From: Flaviramulus_B aquimarinus
GTDB lineage: Bacteria > Bacteroidota > Bacteroidia > Flavobacteriales > Flavobacteriaceae
Length of the DNA stretch: 64,000 bases
Direction of reading: 5' to 3'
Assembly: GCF_039543205.1 (NCBI RefSeq)
Contig: NZ_BAABJH010000006.1
Span: 248,001 to 312,000, forward strand
Shown here: positions 26,700 to 35,926 of the stretch, piece by piece
Layout: the number at the start of each line of letters is the position of its first letter
Position numbering within the stretch: the stretch's first letter is position 1
Position numbers and translations under genes: made by a program
The notes under the pieces: model-generated
Told to the model about the DNA's origin: nothing
Seen by the model: only the letters and a program-made list of their open reading frames with translations
Database searches by the model: none

Positions 26700-29123
26700 A
26701 TGATTAGAAGGCTAGTAAATTCTTTTATAGTATTATTTTCATTGGTAGGTTTCTCTCAAGAGTTTAGTATTACAGGCCTTGTAGAAGATGCTAATAATCA
26801 ACCTATAGCATATGCTAATATTGTATTAACAAGCACAGAAGACCCATTAGCAATTACAGGCACTACTACAAATGAATCTGGTGCTTTTTTTATTGATAAT
26901 GTAAAAACAGGCCTTTATAATTTAAAAATTAGTTTTCTAGGGTTTAAAGGTTATACATCAGAAATTAAAGTTGACGATGATATTAAATTAGGCAGAATCC
27001 TACTTGTAGAAAATTTAGAAGCACTTGATGGTGTTACAGTAGTTGCTAAACGCCCTACAGTAAAGCGTATGGTAGACCGCTTGGTGTTTAATGTTGAAAA
27101 CTCGACACTATCCAATAACAATGTTTTAGATGTGTTAAAGCATACGCCTGGTGTATTGGTGCACGATGGCACTATTACAATAAAACAAGCTACGCCAACA
27201 GTTTATATAAATGACAGGCGTGTACATTTGTCAATTAGCGAAGTCCAGCAACTTTTAGAAGGGACATCGGCAACTAATATAAAATCTATTGAAGTCATTA
27301 CCAATCCACCAGCAAAATATGAAGCTGAAGGTGGTGCGGTGCTTAATATTGTAACCAGTAAAAATATTGTTGCTGGTTATAATGGCAGTGTGTTTGGTAA
27401 CTATAAACAGGGTAGCGAGTTTCCAAAGTATTCGTTTGGAACCAGTCATTTTTTTAAAACTAAAAAGCTCAATACCTATTTAAACTATAGTATTAGTCCA
27501 AGAAGAGATTACCAAAATAATGATGAATTTGTTAATTTTATAGAAAACAATCAAATAACATCGAATTGGGAAACAGATTATGAACGAGTAAGAGAGTCAG
27601 AAAATCAAAATATTAACGCCAATATTGATTATGAAATAGATAAAAAAAACAGCCTTGGTTTTTCAACTAATATGCTCATATCTCCCAGAGAAGGTGCTAA
27701 AACAAGTATTATCTCTTTAACCGAGGTATACAGTGCTAATAGTGTATTGGATTCTACATTTAATACTAAAAATAAAGCTGTAGACGAAACGTTCAATTTT
27801 GCCTTTACCTTAGATTATCTTCATAATTTTAAACGAGATGGAGAGAAACTCTTAGCAAATGTTCACCATACCTTTTATGACTTTTCAAATTTTCAAGATG
27901 TTGATACTGATTATTTGTTTCCGGATGAAACCTTAATAAGAAATAATAGATTTCAAACATTCTCTAGTCAAGAAATAAAATTGTATACCGGACAGATAGA
28001 TTATGAATTGCCAATACATGATTCCTCGCAATTTGAAGCAGGTTTAAAAATATCCAATATCAATTCAAAAAGTATATTAAACCAGTTTGTTTTTGAAAAT
28101 GATGTAAAAGAAGAAGATTTAGAAAACTCTGACACTTTTTTATACGATGAAACTAATTATGCCGCCTACAGCAGTTATTCCAAAGATTGGGATACATGGA
28201 GCTTAAAATTAGGCTTAAGAGCTGAGTATACAGATATTAAAGGGAATTCAATATCAACAAATGCCATAAGCAATAATAACTATGTTAAATTTTTCCCTTC
28301 GCTTTATGTATTGAAAACTTTAAATGAGCACCATGAGCTATATTTTAGTTATAATAAACGCATTTATAGACCAAGGTATAGTCAATTAAACCCTTTTAAG
28401 TTTTTTTTAAGCGACAATGTTTATAATACAGGCGACCCCAATTTAAAACCACAAATTGATGATGTGTTAACTTTAGGCTATACATTAAATGAAAAATACA
28501 CTTTTGAATTGTATTACCGTTATGAAAAAGACCCAACGATTCAAATCTTGTTTCAAGATAATGATGAAACTATTTTAAAATACATAGATACAAACACCGA
28601 TACAAGTATATCCTACGGTTTAGATTTCACAACATACACAGAGGTAGCTAATCGTTGGAATGTATATGTATTGTCCTCGCTTTTTTATTATGATAACCAG
28701 TTTTTTGCTTTAGAAAGCAATAATGTAGCATTTAGTACAGATAAGTGGTCAGTTTACGCTCAAATAATTAATTACTTTACCCTGTTAGCGGATGAAAGTT
28801 TAACTGCTGATATTTCTTATTTATATATTTCTCCAATTGTAGATGGACCTTCTTTAATAAGTACACGCTCAGGATTGGATATAAACTTTAGAAAGACTTT
28901 ATGGAATAATAAAGTTTCAGTAAGTATTGGTGTTACAGATATCTTCAACACTCAAAACTTTACACAAACCACAAAATATTTAAACCAAGATGTGGTTTTA
29001 AATTCCAGAATGGAAAATAGGTTATTGACTTTTGGTTTTAACTATAAATTTGGAAACTTTAAACTAAAAACAAATCAAAAAGCAATTGATATAAAAGAGC
29101 GAGAACGCCTTCTAAACCCTTAA
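26700..29123 (+). CDS. TonB-dependent receptor / outer-membrane beta-barrel family protein
   Basis: 807 residues. A signal peptide ends near GFSQ (about residue 20). About 23-105 is a carboxypeptidase-regulatory-like beta-sandwich (ITGLVEDANNQPIAYANIVL ... GAFFIDNVKTGLYNLKISFLG). About 110-220 is plug-like (NVLDVLKHTPGVLVHDGTI and IEVITNPPAKYEAEGGAVLN). The rest is an alternating-residue beta-barrel of the OMP_b-brl_3 type, with NKRIYRPRYSQLNPF and the barrel end LLTFGFNYKFGNFKLK. It probably imports a ligand across the outer membrane. No SusD partner is adjacent, so the ligand is unlikely to be a typical PUL glycan. Unknown substrate. Confidence 0.85.
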   Translation: MIRRLVNSFIVLFSLVGFSQEFSITGLVEDANNQPIAYANIVLTSTEDPLAITGTTTNESGAFFIDNVKTGLYNLKISFLGFKGYTSEIKVDDDIKLGRILLVENLEALDGVTVVAKRPTVKRMVDRLVFNVENSTLSNNNVLDVLKHTPGVLVHDGTITIKQATPTVYINDRRVHLSISEVQQLLEGTSATNIKSIEVITNPPAKYEAEGGAVLNIVTSKNIVAGYNGSVFGNYKQGSEFPKYSFGTSHFFKTKKLNTYLNYSISPRRDYQNNDEFVNFIENNQITSNWETDYERVRESENQNINANIDYEIDKKNSLGFSTNMLISPREGAKTSIISLTEVYSANSVLDSTFNTKNKAVDETFNFAFTLDYLHNFKRDGEKLLANVHHTFYDFSNFQDVDTDYLFPDETLIRNNRFQTFSSQEIKLYTGQIDYELPIHDSSQFEAGLKISNINSKSILNQFVFENDVKEEDLENSDTFLYDETNYAAYSSYSKDWDTWSLKLGLRAEYTDIKGNSISTNAISNNNYVKFFPSLYVLKTLNEHHELYFSYNKRIYRPRYSQLNPFKFFLSDNVYNTGDPNLKPQIDDVLTLGYTLNEKYTFELYYRYEKDPTIQILFQDNDETILKYIDTNTDTSISYGLDFTTYTEVANRWNVYVLSSLFYYDNQFFALESNNVAFSTDKWSVYAQIINYFTLLADESLTADISYLYISPIVDGPSLISTRSGLDINFRKTLWNNKVSVSIGVTDIFNTQNFTQTTKYLNQDVVLNSRMENRLLTFGFNYKFGNFKLKTNQKAIDIKERERLLNP

Positions 29124-29256
29124 ATTTAAAATCCCTTTATTCTGTATTGTTTTGTAAATGCAACTCAACTAGAATATTAATGAAAGATACTAAAATGGTC
29201 TTGTATATGGTTAGAAATAAGTTTTTTCTATTTTTTCCAACCCACTCAATTTAATA

Positions 29257-29787
29257 TTAAAAATATTGTTTGACTTTGTCCCAAAAGTTTTTAGGGGATA
29301 TTTTAAATTCATCTTCTAATTCTTCTAAAGATTTGTTAGCTTCATTAATTTTGTTGAATATACGGGCCCTAATTAAATAAATAGATGGTATAATAACTGC
29401 CATGATAGGTATTAAATAAATTAATTGGTTTGAATCTACAGACACAACATCTTTATTTAATACATCAAATATTTGATATACATACATGGCAATTGGCACT
29501 AAAAGGGTATGATACCACCAGTGTCTGCAAGTAAAAAACCATAAGAATAATAAATATAAAGGAATTAACTTTCCTAATACTACCCATATAGCAATTTGTG
29601 CACTATCATAATAGCCACTACTATAGGTAAATAAAAAAGTGTTCCAAACTTCTGTGTCTGGAACACTTTCATGTAAATAAAATAAATAAGGTGTTATAGC
29701 AATTAAAGTAGCTATAATACTACCAATTACTAAATTCTTATTAGATTTTGATTTTTCTTTTGTCAATCTTTGCTGTTTGCTGTGCAT
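29257..29787 (-). CDS. Conserved flavobacterial membrane protein of unknown function
   Basis: 176 residues. A basic N-terminus (KQQRLTKEKSKSNKN) is followed by four hydrophobic segments near 20-38, 65-90, 92-108 and 120-140, and a charged, helical C-terminal tail (RIFNKINEANKSLEELEDEFKIS). I do not recognise a family motif. The Trp/His-rich loop WFFTCRHWWYHTLL between spans is distinctive. Its first codons overlap the last 47 bases of a small secreted-peptide ORF in another frame, so the two are probably co-transcribed. Confidence 0.65.
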   Translation of the reverse strand: MHSKQQRLTKEKSKSNKNLVIGSIIATLIAITPYLFYLHESVPDTEVWNTFLFTYSSGYYDSAQIAIWVVLGKLIPLYLLFLWFFTCRHWWYHTLLVPIAMYVYQIFDVLNKDVVSVDSNQLIYLIPIMAVIIPSIYLIRARIFNKINEANKSLEELEDEFKISPKNFWDKVKQYF

Positions 29788-29872
29788 CTACATTGTATTG
29801 ATTTGCAGTTTGAGCTAAAAACAACATGCCTCCGAAAATTGCTAGTGCAATTACATACTTTTTAGTTTTCAT
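29741..29872 (-). CDS. Small ORF, 43 aa with signal-peptide-like N-terminus
   Basis: The ATG at 29872 reads MKTKKYVIALAIFGGMLFLA, then QTANQYNVDAQQTAKIDKRK, and stops at 29741. It has a basic start, a hydrophobic core of about 14 residues and a possible signal-peptidase site after LAQTA, leaving a very short polar peptide. TACTTTTG on the minus strand at 29911-29904 matches the -7 box TANNTTTG, about 31 bases before the ATG, which supports expression. It overlaps the next gene's 5' end. No function is recognised. A leader ORF controlling the downstream gene is also possible. Confidence 0.5.
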   Translation of the reverse strand: MKTKKYVIALAIFGGMLFLAQTANQYNVDAQQTAKIDKRKIKI

Positions 29873-29903
29873 AATTTTAAGGGATTTTAATTAATTAATA
29901 ACC

Positions 29904-29911
29904 CAAAAGTA
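29904..29911 (-). promoter_or_regulatory. Flavobacterial -7 box (TACTTTTG, minus strand) before the small ORF
   Basis: CAAAAGTA on the plus strand is TACTTTTG on the minus strand. No convincing -33 element. It would drive the small ORF and the membrane protein gene. Confidence 0.35.
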
Positions 29912-30071
29912 TATGAAAGCTATCTTGAAGTTAATGCGTAAATGTTAAAATTATGTTAAAAACAGGTTTTTTTAAAATTTCCACTGTGGGTTTCCCGTAA
30001 AACTTCAAAATCAGGAGTTAATTATGTTATTTTTGGTGCATAAACTGTTGTTTTTAATAGGTTTTTTATTG

Positions 30072-30476
30072 TTAATTCAATTTTAAAATTCGGTTATTAT
30101 CAGCATCTATTTTAAGGCTTATTTTGTCAAAATCATCAAATAAAATGGGCTCGATTTTTTCTGGCCATTCAATTAATTTCCAATGCTCAGAATCTAAATA
30201 ATCTTCTATTCCTAAATTATAAGCATCTTCAATGTCATTTATTCTATATAGATCAAAATGATATACTTTATCATCATTCAATTTATATTCATTTACAATT
30301 GAAAATGTTGGACTACTAACGTCATCATGGCTTCCTAAAGCTTTAACTATGCTTTTTATCAATGTTGTTTTGCCAACGCCCATATTACCATAAAACAATA
30401 AGGTTTTAGTTTTTACATGGGTAATGAGTTGATTAACTAACTGATCAATCTCATTTAATTTATAACTAATTTCCAA
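30072..30476 (-). CDS. tsaE: tRNA threonylcarbamoyladenosine biosynthesis ATPase TsaE
   Basis: 134 residues, usual size. Walker A is YGNMGVGKTTLIKS (about 29-42). DDVSSPTFSIVNEY is the conserved TsaE strand. VYHFDLYRINDIEDAYNLG and WKLIEWPEKIEPIL are family hallmarks. It powers the TsaBDE complex that makes t6A37 in tRNA. The start is TTG, because no in-frame ATG lies upstream and the N-terminus fits homologues. It follows porX on the same strand with a 92-base gap. Confidence 0.93.
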   Translation of the reverse strand: MEISYKLNEIDQLVNQLITHVKTKTLLFYGNMGVGKTTLIKSIVKALGSHDDVSSPTFSIVNEYKLNDDKVYHFDLYRINDIEDAYNLGIEDYLDSEHWKLIEWPEKIEPILFDDFDKISLKIDADNNRILKLN

Positions 30477-30568
30477 TTTTAAATACTATTTACGGGCAAT
30501 ATTATGAATAAAAATTGTAAAAACCTAAAAAAAAGTGTATTTCGTCGATGTTTTTGGTGTTTTGTAGA

Positions 30569-32116
30569 TTATTTTGGGTTAAATACGACAAATGGAATGA
30601 TCATTTCTTCAAGGGATACTCCACCATGTTGGTAAGTATTTCTAAAATAACTTACATAATGGTTATAGTTATTTGGATAAGCAAAAAACAAATCGCTTTT
30701 TGCAAAAATATAAGAACTACTCATATTTATAGACGGTAAGTGCAACTCTTTTGGGTCTTTGGCAACAAGAACATCTTTTTTATCATAGGTTAAACTTCTT
30801 CCTGTTTTGTAACGAAGGTTTAAACTTGTATCTCTATCTCCAATGACTTTTGATGGGTTTTTAACATTAATGGTCCCATGGTCTGTAGTTAAGATTAATT
30901 TAAAACCCATATGTTGGGCATGTTGAATCATTTCTAAAAGCGGTGAGTTTTTAAACCAGCTTAGCGTTAATGATCGGTAAGCTTTGTCATTTGAGGCTAA
31001 TTCTTTAACAACTTCCATTTCAGTTTTAGAATGCGAAAGCATGTCTACAAAATTATAGACCACAACAGTTAAATCATTGTTTTTTAGAGATTTAAAATTG
31101 TCAGCCAATTTTTTACCATTTTTTAAATTTGTAATCTTATAATACTCATAATTTAAATGGCTTAAGCTTAATCGTTTCATTTGAGCGTCAAGAAAATCGG
31201 CTTCATGCAAATTTTTGCCACCTTCATCCGTATCATTTTTCCAATATTGCGGAAATAATTTTTCCATATCACTTGGCATTAAACCAGAAAAAATGGCGTT
31301 ACGTGCATATTGAGTAGCCGTTGGTAGTATACTAAAAAAAGCCTCTTCCTTTTCTTTTTTGAAATAATTGTTAATTATAGGTTCGAATACCTTCCACTGG
31401 TCAAAACGTAAATTATCAATGACAATTAAAACAGTGGGTTGCTCTTTACTAATTTCAGGAACAATATTTTCTTTAAATAGGGTGTGAGACATTATTGGAG
31501 CATCCGTATGTGGTTTAAACCAATCGGCATAATTCTTTTCTATAAATTTTCCAAACTGGATATTGGCTTCATTTTTTTGTGATTCTAAAATTTCAAACAT
31601 GCTGGCATCTTCAATGTCTTCCAATTGAATTTCCCAATAAATAAGTTTTTGGTATAAATTAGCCCATTCTTCGTAACTATTAACCATAGCCAAATCCATA
31701 GCTATTTTCCTGAATTCCTGCTGGTAGTTCGACGTTGTTTTTTCCGAAACTAATCTAGAGTGGTCTAAATTCTTTTTTAAGCTCAATAAAATTTGGTTAG
31801 GGTTTACTGGCTTAATTAAATAATCGGCTATTTTATTACCAATAGCTTCTTCCATAATGTATTCTTCCTCACTTTTGGTAATCATAACAACTGGTAGACT
31901 ATCTTCTTTTTCCTTAATTTCATGTAAGGTCTCAAGACCAGTAAGCCCAGGCATATTTTCATCTAAGAATACAATATCAAAATTATATTCATCTAACATG
32001 TCTATGGCCTCAGTTCCGCTATTACAAGTGGTAACATTGTAATTCTTCTTTTCTAGAAATAAAATATGGGGTTTTAATAAATCAATTTCATCATCAACCC
32101 AAAGTATATGTATCAT
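30569..32116 (-). CDS. porX: PorX: type IX secretion response regulator with PglZ phosphatase-like domain
   Basis: 515 residues. The receiver domain (1-125) has the acidic pair DDE at 8-10, phospho-Asp at about 52 (IVFLDENMPG), and LIKPVNP with the conserved Lys. A helical linker follows, then about 210-510 is a PglZ/alkaline phosphatase-like domain (TVLIVIDNLRFDQWKV, PTATQYARNAIFSGLMPSD, LILTTDHGTINVKNP), whose Asp/His residues bind metal. In Bacteroidota, PorX acts with PorY and SigP to control type IX secretion genes, and its PglZ domain cleaves phosphodiester signals. The T9SS cargo at 59.6 kb shows that the pathway is in use. Confidence 0.95.
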   Translation of the reverse strand: MIHILWVDDEIDLLKPHILFLEKKNYNVTTCNSGTEAIDMLDEYNFDIVFLDENMPGLTGLETLHEIKEKEDSLPVVMITKSEEEYIMEEAIGNKIADYLIKPVNPNQILLSLKKNLDHSRLVSEKTTSNYQQEFRKIAMDLAMVNSYEEWANLYQKLIYWEIQLEDIEDASMFEILESQKNEANIQFGKFIEKNYADWFKPHTDAPIMSHTLFKENIVPEISKEQPTVLIVIDNLRFDQWKVFEPIINNYFKKEKEEAFFSILPTATQYARNAIFSGLMPSDMEKLFPQYWKNDTDEGGKNLHEADFLDAQMKRLSLSHLNYEYYKITNLKNGKKLADNFKSLKNNDLTVVVYNFVDMLSHSKTEMEVVKELASNDKAYRSLTLSWFKNSPLLEMIQHAQHMGFKLILTTDHGTINVKNPSKVIGDRDTSLNLRYKTGRSLTYDKKDVLVAKDPKELHLPSINMSSSYIFAKSDLFFAYPNNYNHYVSYFRNTYQHGGVSLEEMIIPFVVFNPK

Positions 32117-32194
32117 ATTATTTTTAATTATTTATAATGAAATGTATTAGCCCTTTACTATTTTATTTCAAAGGCATTAATGAACTTCATTAGT

Positions 32195-32202
32195 TATATT
32201 TG
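32195..32202 (+). promoter_or_regulatory. Flavobacterial -7 box (TATATTTG) before HD-domain gene
   Basis: TATATTTG fits TANNTTTG and lies 27 bases before the TTG start codon. It is in the 113-base divergent gap to porX. No clear -33 element. Confidence 0.35.
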
Positions 32203-32229
32203 TAAATATATAATGCTAAAATTTAAAGT

Positions 32230-33450
32230 TTGAACAAACTTAAAATATTAAACGACCCAATTTACGGATTTATTACTATTCCCAATTCGCTTATTTTCGA
32301 TTTAATTCAGCACAGATACTTTCAACGTTTACGCAGAATTACACAAATGGGCATGTCTTATTTGGTGTATCCAGGAGCACATCACACACGGTTCCATCAT
32401 GCTATTGGTTGTGTGCATTTAATGCAACAAGCGGTTAATGTACTTCGTTTTAAAGGAGTTACAATTTCTGAAGAAGAAGAAACGGGGCTTTATATTGCTA
32501 TTTTATTGCACGATATTGGTCATGGACCATTCTCACACGCCATGGAACATAGTATAGTAAATAATGTATCTCACGAAGAGATTTCACTGCTTTTTATGAC
32601 ACGGTTAAATGAAGAATTTAACGGAAGTTTAACGCTTGCTATTCAAATTTTTAAAGGCGAATATCCAAGAAATTTTATGTGTCAGCTTATATCGGGTCAA
32701 ATTGATATGGATCGAGCCGATTATTTAAAACGCGATAGTTTTTATACAGGAGTTGCTGAAGGTAATATAAATAGTGAGCGTTTAATAACCATGCTTAATG
32801 TTGTAGGAGACGATTTAGTAGTAGAAGAAAAAGGCATTTATAGTGTCGAAAAATTTATTATAGCCAGACGTCTCATGTATTGGCAAGTGTATTTACATAA
32901 AACAGGATTAGTTGCTGAACAACTATTAATTAGAGTTTTAAAACGAGCTAAGGAACTACATGATTTAGGGATTGCTTTACAAGCTAGCCCAGCAGTTTTG
33001 TTTTTTTTGAATAATAAAATATCGATTAATAATTTTAATAATGAAACCCTTGAGGTTTTTGCGCAATTGGATGATTACGATATAGTGTCTGCTATGAAAC
33101 ATTGGCAGAACCATGATGATTTTGTGCTCAGCAATTTATGCGAAATGATTATTAACCGAAACTTGCTTAAAATAAAAATTAAAAATAAAAACATAAAAGA
33201 AAGCAGTTTAGAAAAGCAAACAAAAGCCTTAATGATAGCATATAACATAACCAAAGCAGAAGCACGCTATTTTGTGTTTACAGGTAGCATTTCAAATCAA
33301 GCCTATCAATTAAGTACAAAGCGCATTAACATCTTGCATAAGTCTGGTAAAATAGAAGATATAGTAAAAGCGTCAGATCAGTTAAACCTTAAAGCTTTAT
33401 CAAAACCAGTTACTAAATATTATATATGCTATCCTAAGGTTAAACTTTAG
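32230..33450 (+). CDS. HD-domain phosphohydrolase (dGTPase-like/YdhJ-like)
   Basis: 406 residues starting at TTG, with MNKLKILNDPIYGFITIPN matching the family's true N-terminus. The HD metal site is complete: HHTRFHHAIGCVHL (His near 51-57), LLHDIGHGPFSHAME (His-Asp at 94-95) and QIDMDRADYLKRD (distal Asp). The C-terminal part is helical. Such proteins hydrolyse nucleotides or phosphate esters, and the natural substrate here is unknown. It stands just upstream of the lipid A cluster and divergent from porX, with 54 bases to lpxD. Confidence 0.88.
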   Translation: MNKLKILNDPIYGFITIPNSLIFDLIQHRYFQRLRRITQMGMSYLVYPGAHHTRFHHAIGCVHLMQQAVNVLRFKGVTISEEEETGLYIAILLHDIGHGPFSHAMEHSIVNNVSHEEISLLFMTRLNEEFNGSLTLAIQIFKGEYPRNFMCQLISGQIDMDRADYLKRDSFYTGVAEGNINSERLITMLNVVGDDLVVEEKGIYSVEKFIIARRLMYWQVYLHKTGLVAEQLLIRVLKRAKELHDLGIALQASPAVLFFLNNKISINNFNNETLEVFAQLDDYDIVSAMKHWQNHDDFVLSNLCEMIINRNLLKIKIKNKNIKESSLEKQTKALMIAYNITKAEARYFVFTGSISNQAYQLSTKRINILHKSGKIEDIVKASDQLNLKALSKPVTKYYICYPKVKL

Positions 33451-33461
33451 CACATTTTTCC

Positions 33462-33469
33462 TATTTTTG
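33462..33469 (+). promoter_or_regulatory. Flavobacterial -7 box (TATTTTTG) before lpxD
   Basis: TATTTTTG matches TANNTTTG, 36 bases before the GTG start of lpxD and after the HD gene stop. It may start the lpxD-lpxC-lpxA-efp operon. Confidence 0.4.
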
Positions 33470-33504
33470 CGTGAATCAAACAAAAAACATATAACTTTTA
33501 AAGT

Positions 33505-34527
33505 GTGAAATTTACAGCACAACAAATAGCAGGAATTTTAGAAGGCAATGTAGTTGGAAACCCTGATGTTGAAGTATCAAAACTTTCTAAAATTGAAGAA
33601 GGCTCAGAAGGGTCTTTAACATTTTTAGCTAATCCTAAATACACATCACACATATATTCTACAAAGGCATCCATTACAATTGTAAATAAAACCTTTGTTC
33701 CTGAAAATTCAATTTCAACAACTTTAATTAAAGTAGAAGATGCTTACCTAGCATTTTCAAAAATTCTAGAATATTACAATTCAGTAAAACTGAATAAAGT
33801 TGGAATTGAACAACCTTCATATGTTTCAGAGTCATCAAAACAAGGCGATAATATCTATATCGGAGCATTTAGTTATATTGGAGATGGCGTTGTTATTGGT
33901 GATAATGTTAAAATTTTTCCAAACAGTTACATAGGTTATAATGTGGTACTTGGCAATAATACTATTGTCTTTTCAGGTGCTAAAATTTATTCCGATACTG
34001 TTATCGGTGAAAATTGTGTTATAAATTCTGGTGCTATAATTGGAGCAGATGGATTTGGCTTTGCACCTAATGAAGAGGGCGGATATAGTAAAATACCACA
34101 AATAGGAAATGTTATTATTGAAGACTTTGTTGATATTGGTGCAGCAACAACAATAGATAGAGCAACTTTAGGTTCAACAATAATACGAAGAGGCGTAAAA
34201 CTTGACAACCAAATACAAATAGCCCATAATGTAGAAATTGGTGAAAATACCGTTATTGCTGCCCAATCTGGAGTAGCAGGGTCTACAAAAATTGGCGAAA
34301 ATTGTCAAATAGGAGGGCAGGTTGGTATTGCTGGACACATAACTATAGGTAATAATGTTAGAATACAAGCCCAATCCGGTATTGGTAGAAATGTAAAAGA
34401 TAATGAGATGCTTCAAGGCTCTCCAGCAATAAAACTAAGCGATTATAACAAGGCATACGTTCATTTTAAAAACTTGCCGACTATTGTTAAAAATTTTAAT
34501 GATTTAGAAAAAAATAAATGGGAATAG
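33505..34527 (+). CDS. lpxD: UDP-3-O-(3-hydroxyacyl)glucosamine N-acyltransferase LpxD
   Basis: 340 residues from a GTG start. The N-terminal uridine-binding domain (about 1-100) is followed by a left-handed beta-helix of hexapeptide repeats (about 105-300) and a C-terminal helix. The catalytic His is at about 241 (DNQIQIAHNVEIG) and the second pocket His at about 278 (GQVGIAGH). Cytoplasmic, third step of lipid A synthesis. It overlaps lpxC-fabZ by 10 bases. It is the canonical copy, compared with the shorter paralogue at 37.4 kb. Confidence 0.95.
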   Translation: MKFTAQQIAGILEGNVVGNPDVEVSKLSKIEEGSEGSLTFLANPKYTSHIYSTKASITIVNKTFVPENSISTTLIKVEDAYLAFSKILEYYNSVKLNKVGIEQPSYVSESSKQGDNIYIGAFSYIGDGVVIGDNVKIFPNSYIGYNVVLGNNTIVFSGAKIYSDTVIGENCVINSGAIIGADGFGFAPNEEGGYSKIPQIGNVIIEDFVDIGAATTIDRATLGSTIIRRGVKLDNQIQIAHNVEIGENTVIAAQSGVAGSTKIGENCQIGGQVGIAGHITIGNNVRIQAQSGIGRNVKDNEMLQGSPAIKLSDYNKAYVHFKNLPTIVKNFNDLEKNKWE

Positions 34528-35924
34528 TTAATACAGAAATAAAACAGAAAACCATTAAAGACGAAGTTTCTTTAACAGGTGTTGGATTGCATACTGGTAA
34601 AGATGTAACCATAACTTTTAAACCAGCACCAGCTAATTCTGGTCTGGCTTTCAAACGTGTGGATTTAGAAGGCACTCCACTTATTGAAGCTGATGCAAAT
34701 TATGTAACGAATACACAACGCGGTACCTGTTTAGAGAAAAATGGTGTGACTATTCAAACTTCAGAGCATGTACTAGCGGCTTTAGTTGGATTAGATGTTG
34801 ATAATGCCATTATTGAATTAAATGCATCGGAACCGCCAATTATGGATGGATCTTCTAAATTTTTCGTTGAAGCTTTGGAAAAAGCAAAAATTTTAGAACT
34901 TGATGCTTTTAGAGAAGAATTTGTAATTACCGATATTGTATCTTATGTAGATGAAGAAACAGGGAGCGAGATATTAGTAATGCCTTCAAAAGAGTACCAA
35001 ATCACGACTATGGTAGATTTTGGAACTAAAGTTTTAGGCACCCAAAATGCAACACTGAATCATATTTCAGATTTTAAGAAAGATATTTCAGATTCACGTA
35101 CATTTAGTTTTTTACATGAAATTGAAATGCTATTAGAACATGGTCTAATAAAAGGTGGGGATTTAAATAATGCCATAGTTTATGTAGATAAAGCTTTATC
35201 TACTGAAACCATGGAAAAGCTAAGAGTCGCATTTAATAAAGAATCCATAGCCGTAAAACCTAATGGTATTTTGGATAATCTGACTTTGCATCATCCTAAT
35301 GAAGCGGCAAGACATAAGTTATTAGACGTTTTAGGGGATTTAGCATTAATTGGAACAAGAATAAGAGGGAAGGTCATAGCTAATAAACCCGGACATTATG
35401 TTAATACACAATTCGCAAAGAAATTATCTAAAATAATAAAAAATGAGCGTCGTAATAATGTGCCAAATATAGATTTGAATAAACCACCATTAATGGATGT
35501 CATTCAAATAATGGCCATGTTGCCGCACAGACAACCTTTTTTATTAATAGACAAGGTTTTTGAACTTACAGACAACCATGTTATAGCAACCAAAAATGTG
35601 ACTATGAACGAAGAGTTCTTTAAAGGTCATTTTCCAGGCGCACCAGTAATGCCAGGGGTTTTGATAGTTGAGGCTATGGCACAAACTGGAGGGATTTTGG
35701 TTTTAAATACAGTTCCAGACCCAGAAAACTATTTAACTTTTTTCATGAAAATGGATAATGTAAAATTTAAACAAAAAGTAATGCCTGGTGATACGCTTAT
35801 ATTCAAATGTTCATTGATTACCCCAATACGTCGTGGTATATGCCACATGCAAGGGTATGCGTATTCTAATGGAAAACTATGTGCTGAAGCCGAACTAATG
35901 GCCCAAATTTCTAAAGTAAAATAA
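34518..35924 (+). CDS. lpxC: Bifunctional LpxC deacetylase / FabZ dehydratase fusion
   Basis: 468 residues. About 1-310 is LpxC with zinc ligands H84 (SEHVL), H266 and D270 (RHKLLD), and LHTGKDVTITF at the start. About 320-468 is FabZ, with HFPGAPVMPG (catalytic His near 371) and VEAMAQ (Glu near 385). It catalyses the committed lipid A step and 3-hydroxyacyl-ACP dehydration. The fusion is a normal feature of Bacteroidota and ties hydroxyacyl supply to lipid A. It overlaps lpxD upstream and lies 2 bases before lpxA. Confidence 0.97.
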   Translation: MGIVNTEIKQKTIKDEVSLTGVGLHTGKDVTITFKPAPANSGLAFKRVDLEGTPLIEADANYVTNTQRGTCLEKNGVTIQTSEHVLAALVGLDVDNAIIELNASEPPIMDGSSKFFVEALEKAKILELDAFREEFVITDIVSYVDEETGSEILVMPSKEYQITTMVDFGTKVLGTQNATLNHISDFKKDISDSRTFSFLHEIEMLLEHGLIKGGDLNNAIVYVDKALSTETMEKLRVAFNKESIAVKPNGILDNLTLHHPNEAARHKLLDVLGDLALIGTRIRGKVIANKPGHYVNTQFAKKLSKIIKNERRNNVPNIDLNKPPLMDVIQIMAMLPHRQPFLLIDKVFELTDNHVIATKNVTMNEEFFKGHFPGAPVMPGVLIVEAMAQTGGILVLNTVPDPENYLTFFMKMDNVKFKQKVMPGDTLIFKCSLITPIRRGICHMQGYAYSNGKLCAEAELMAQISKVK

Positions 35925-35926
35925 TT

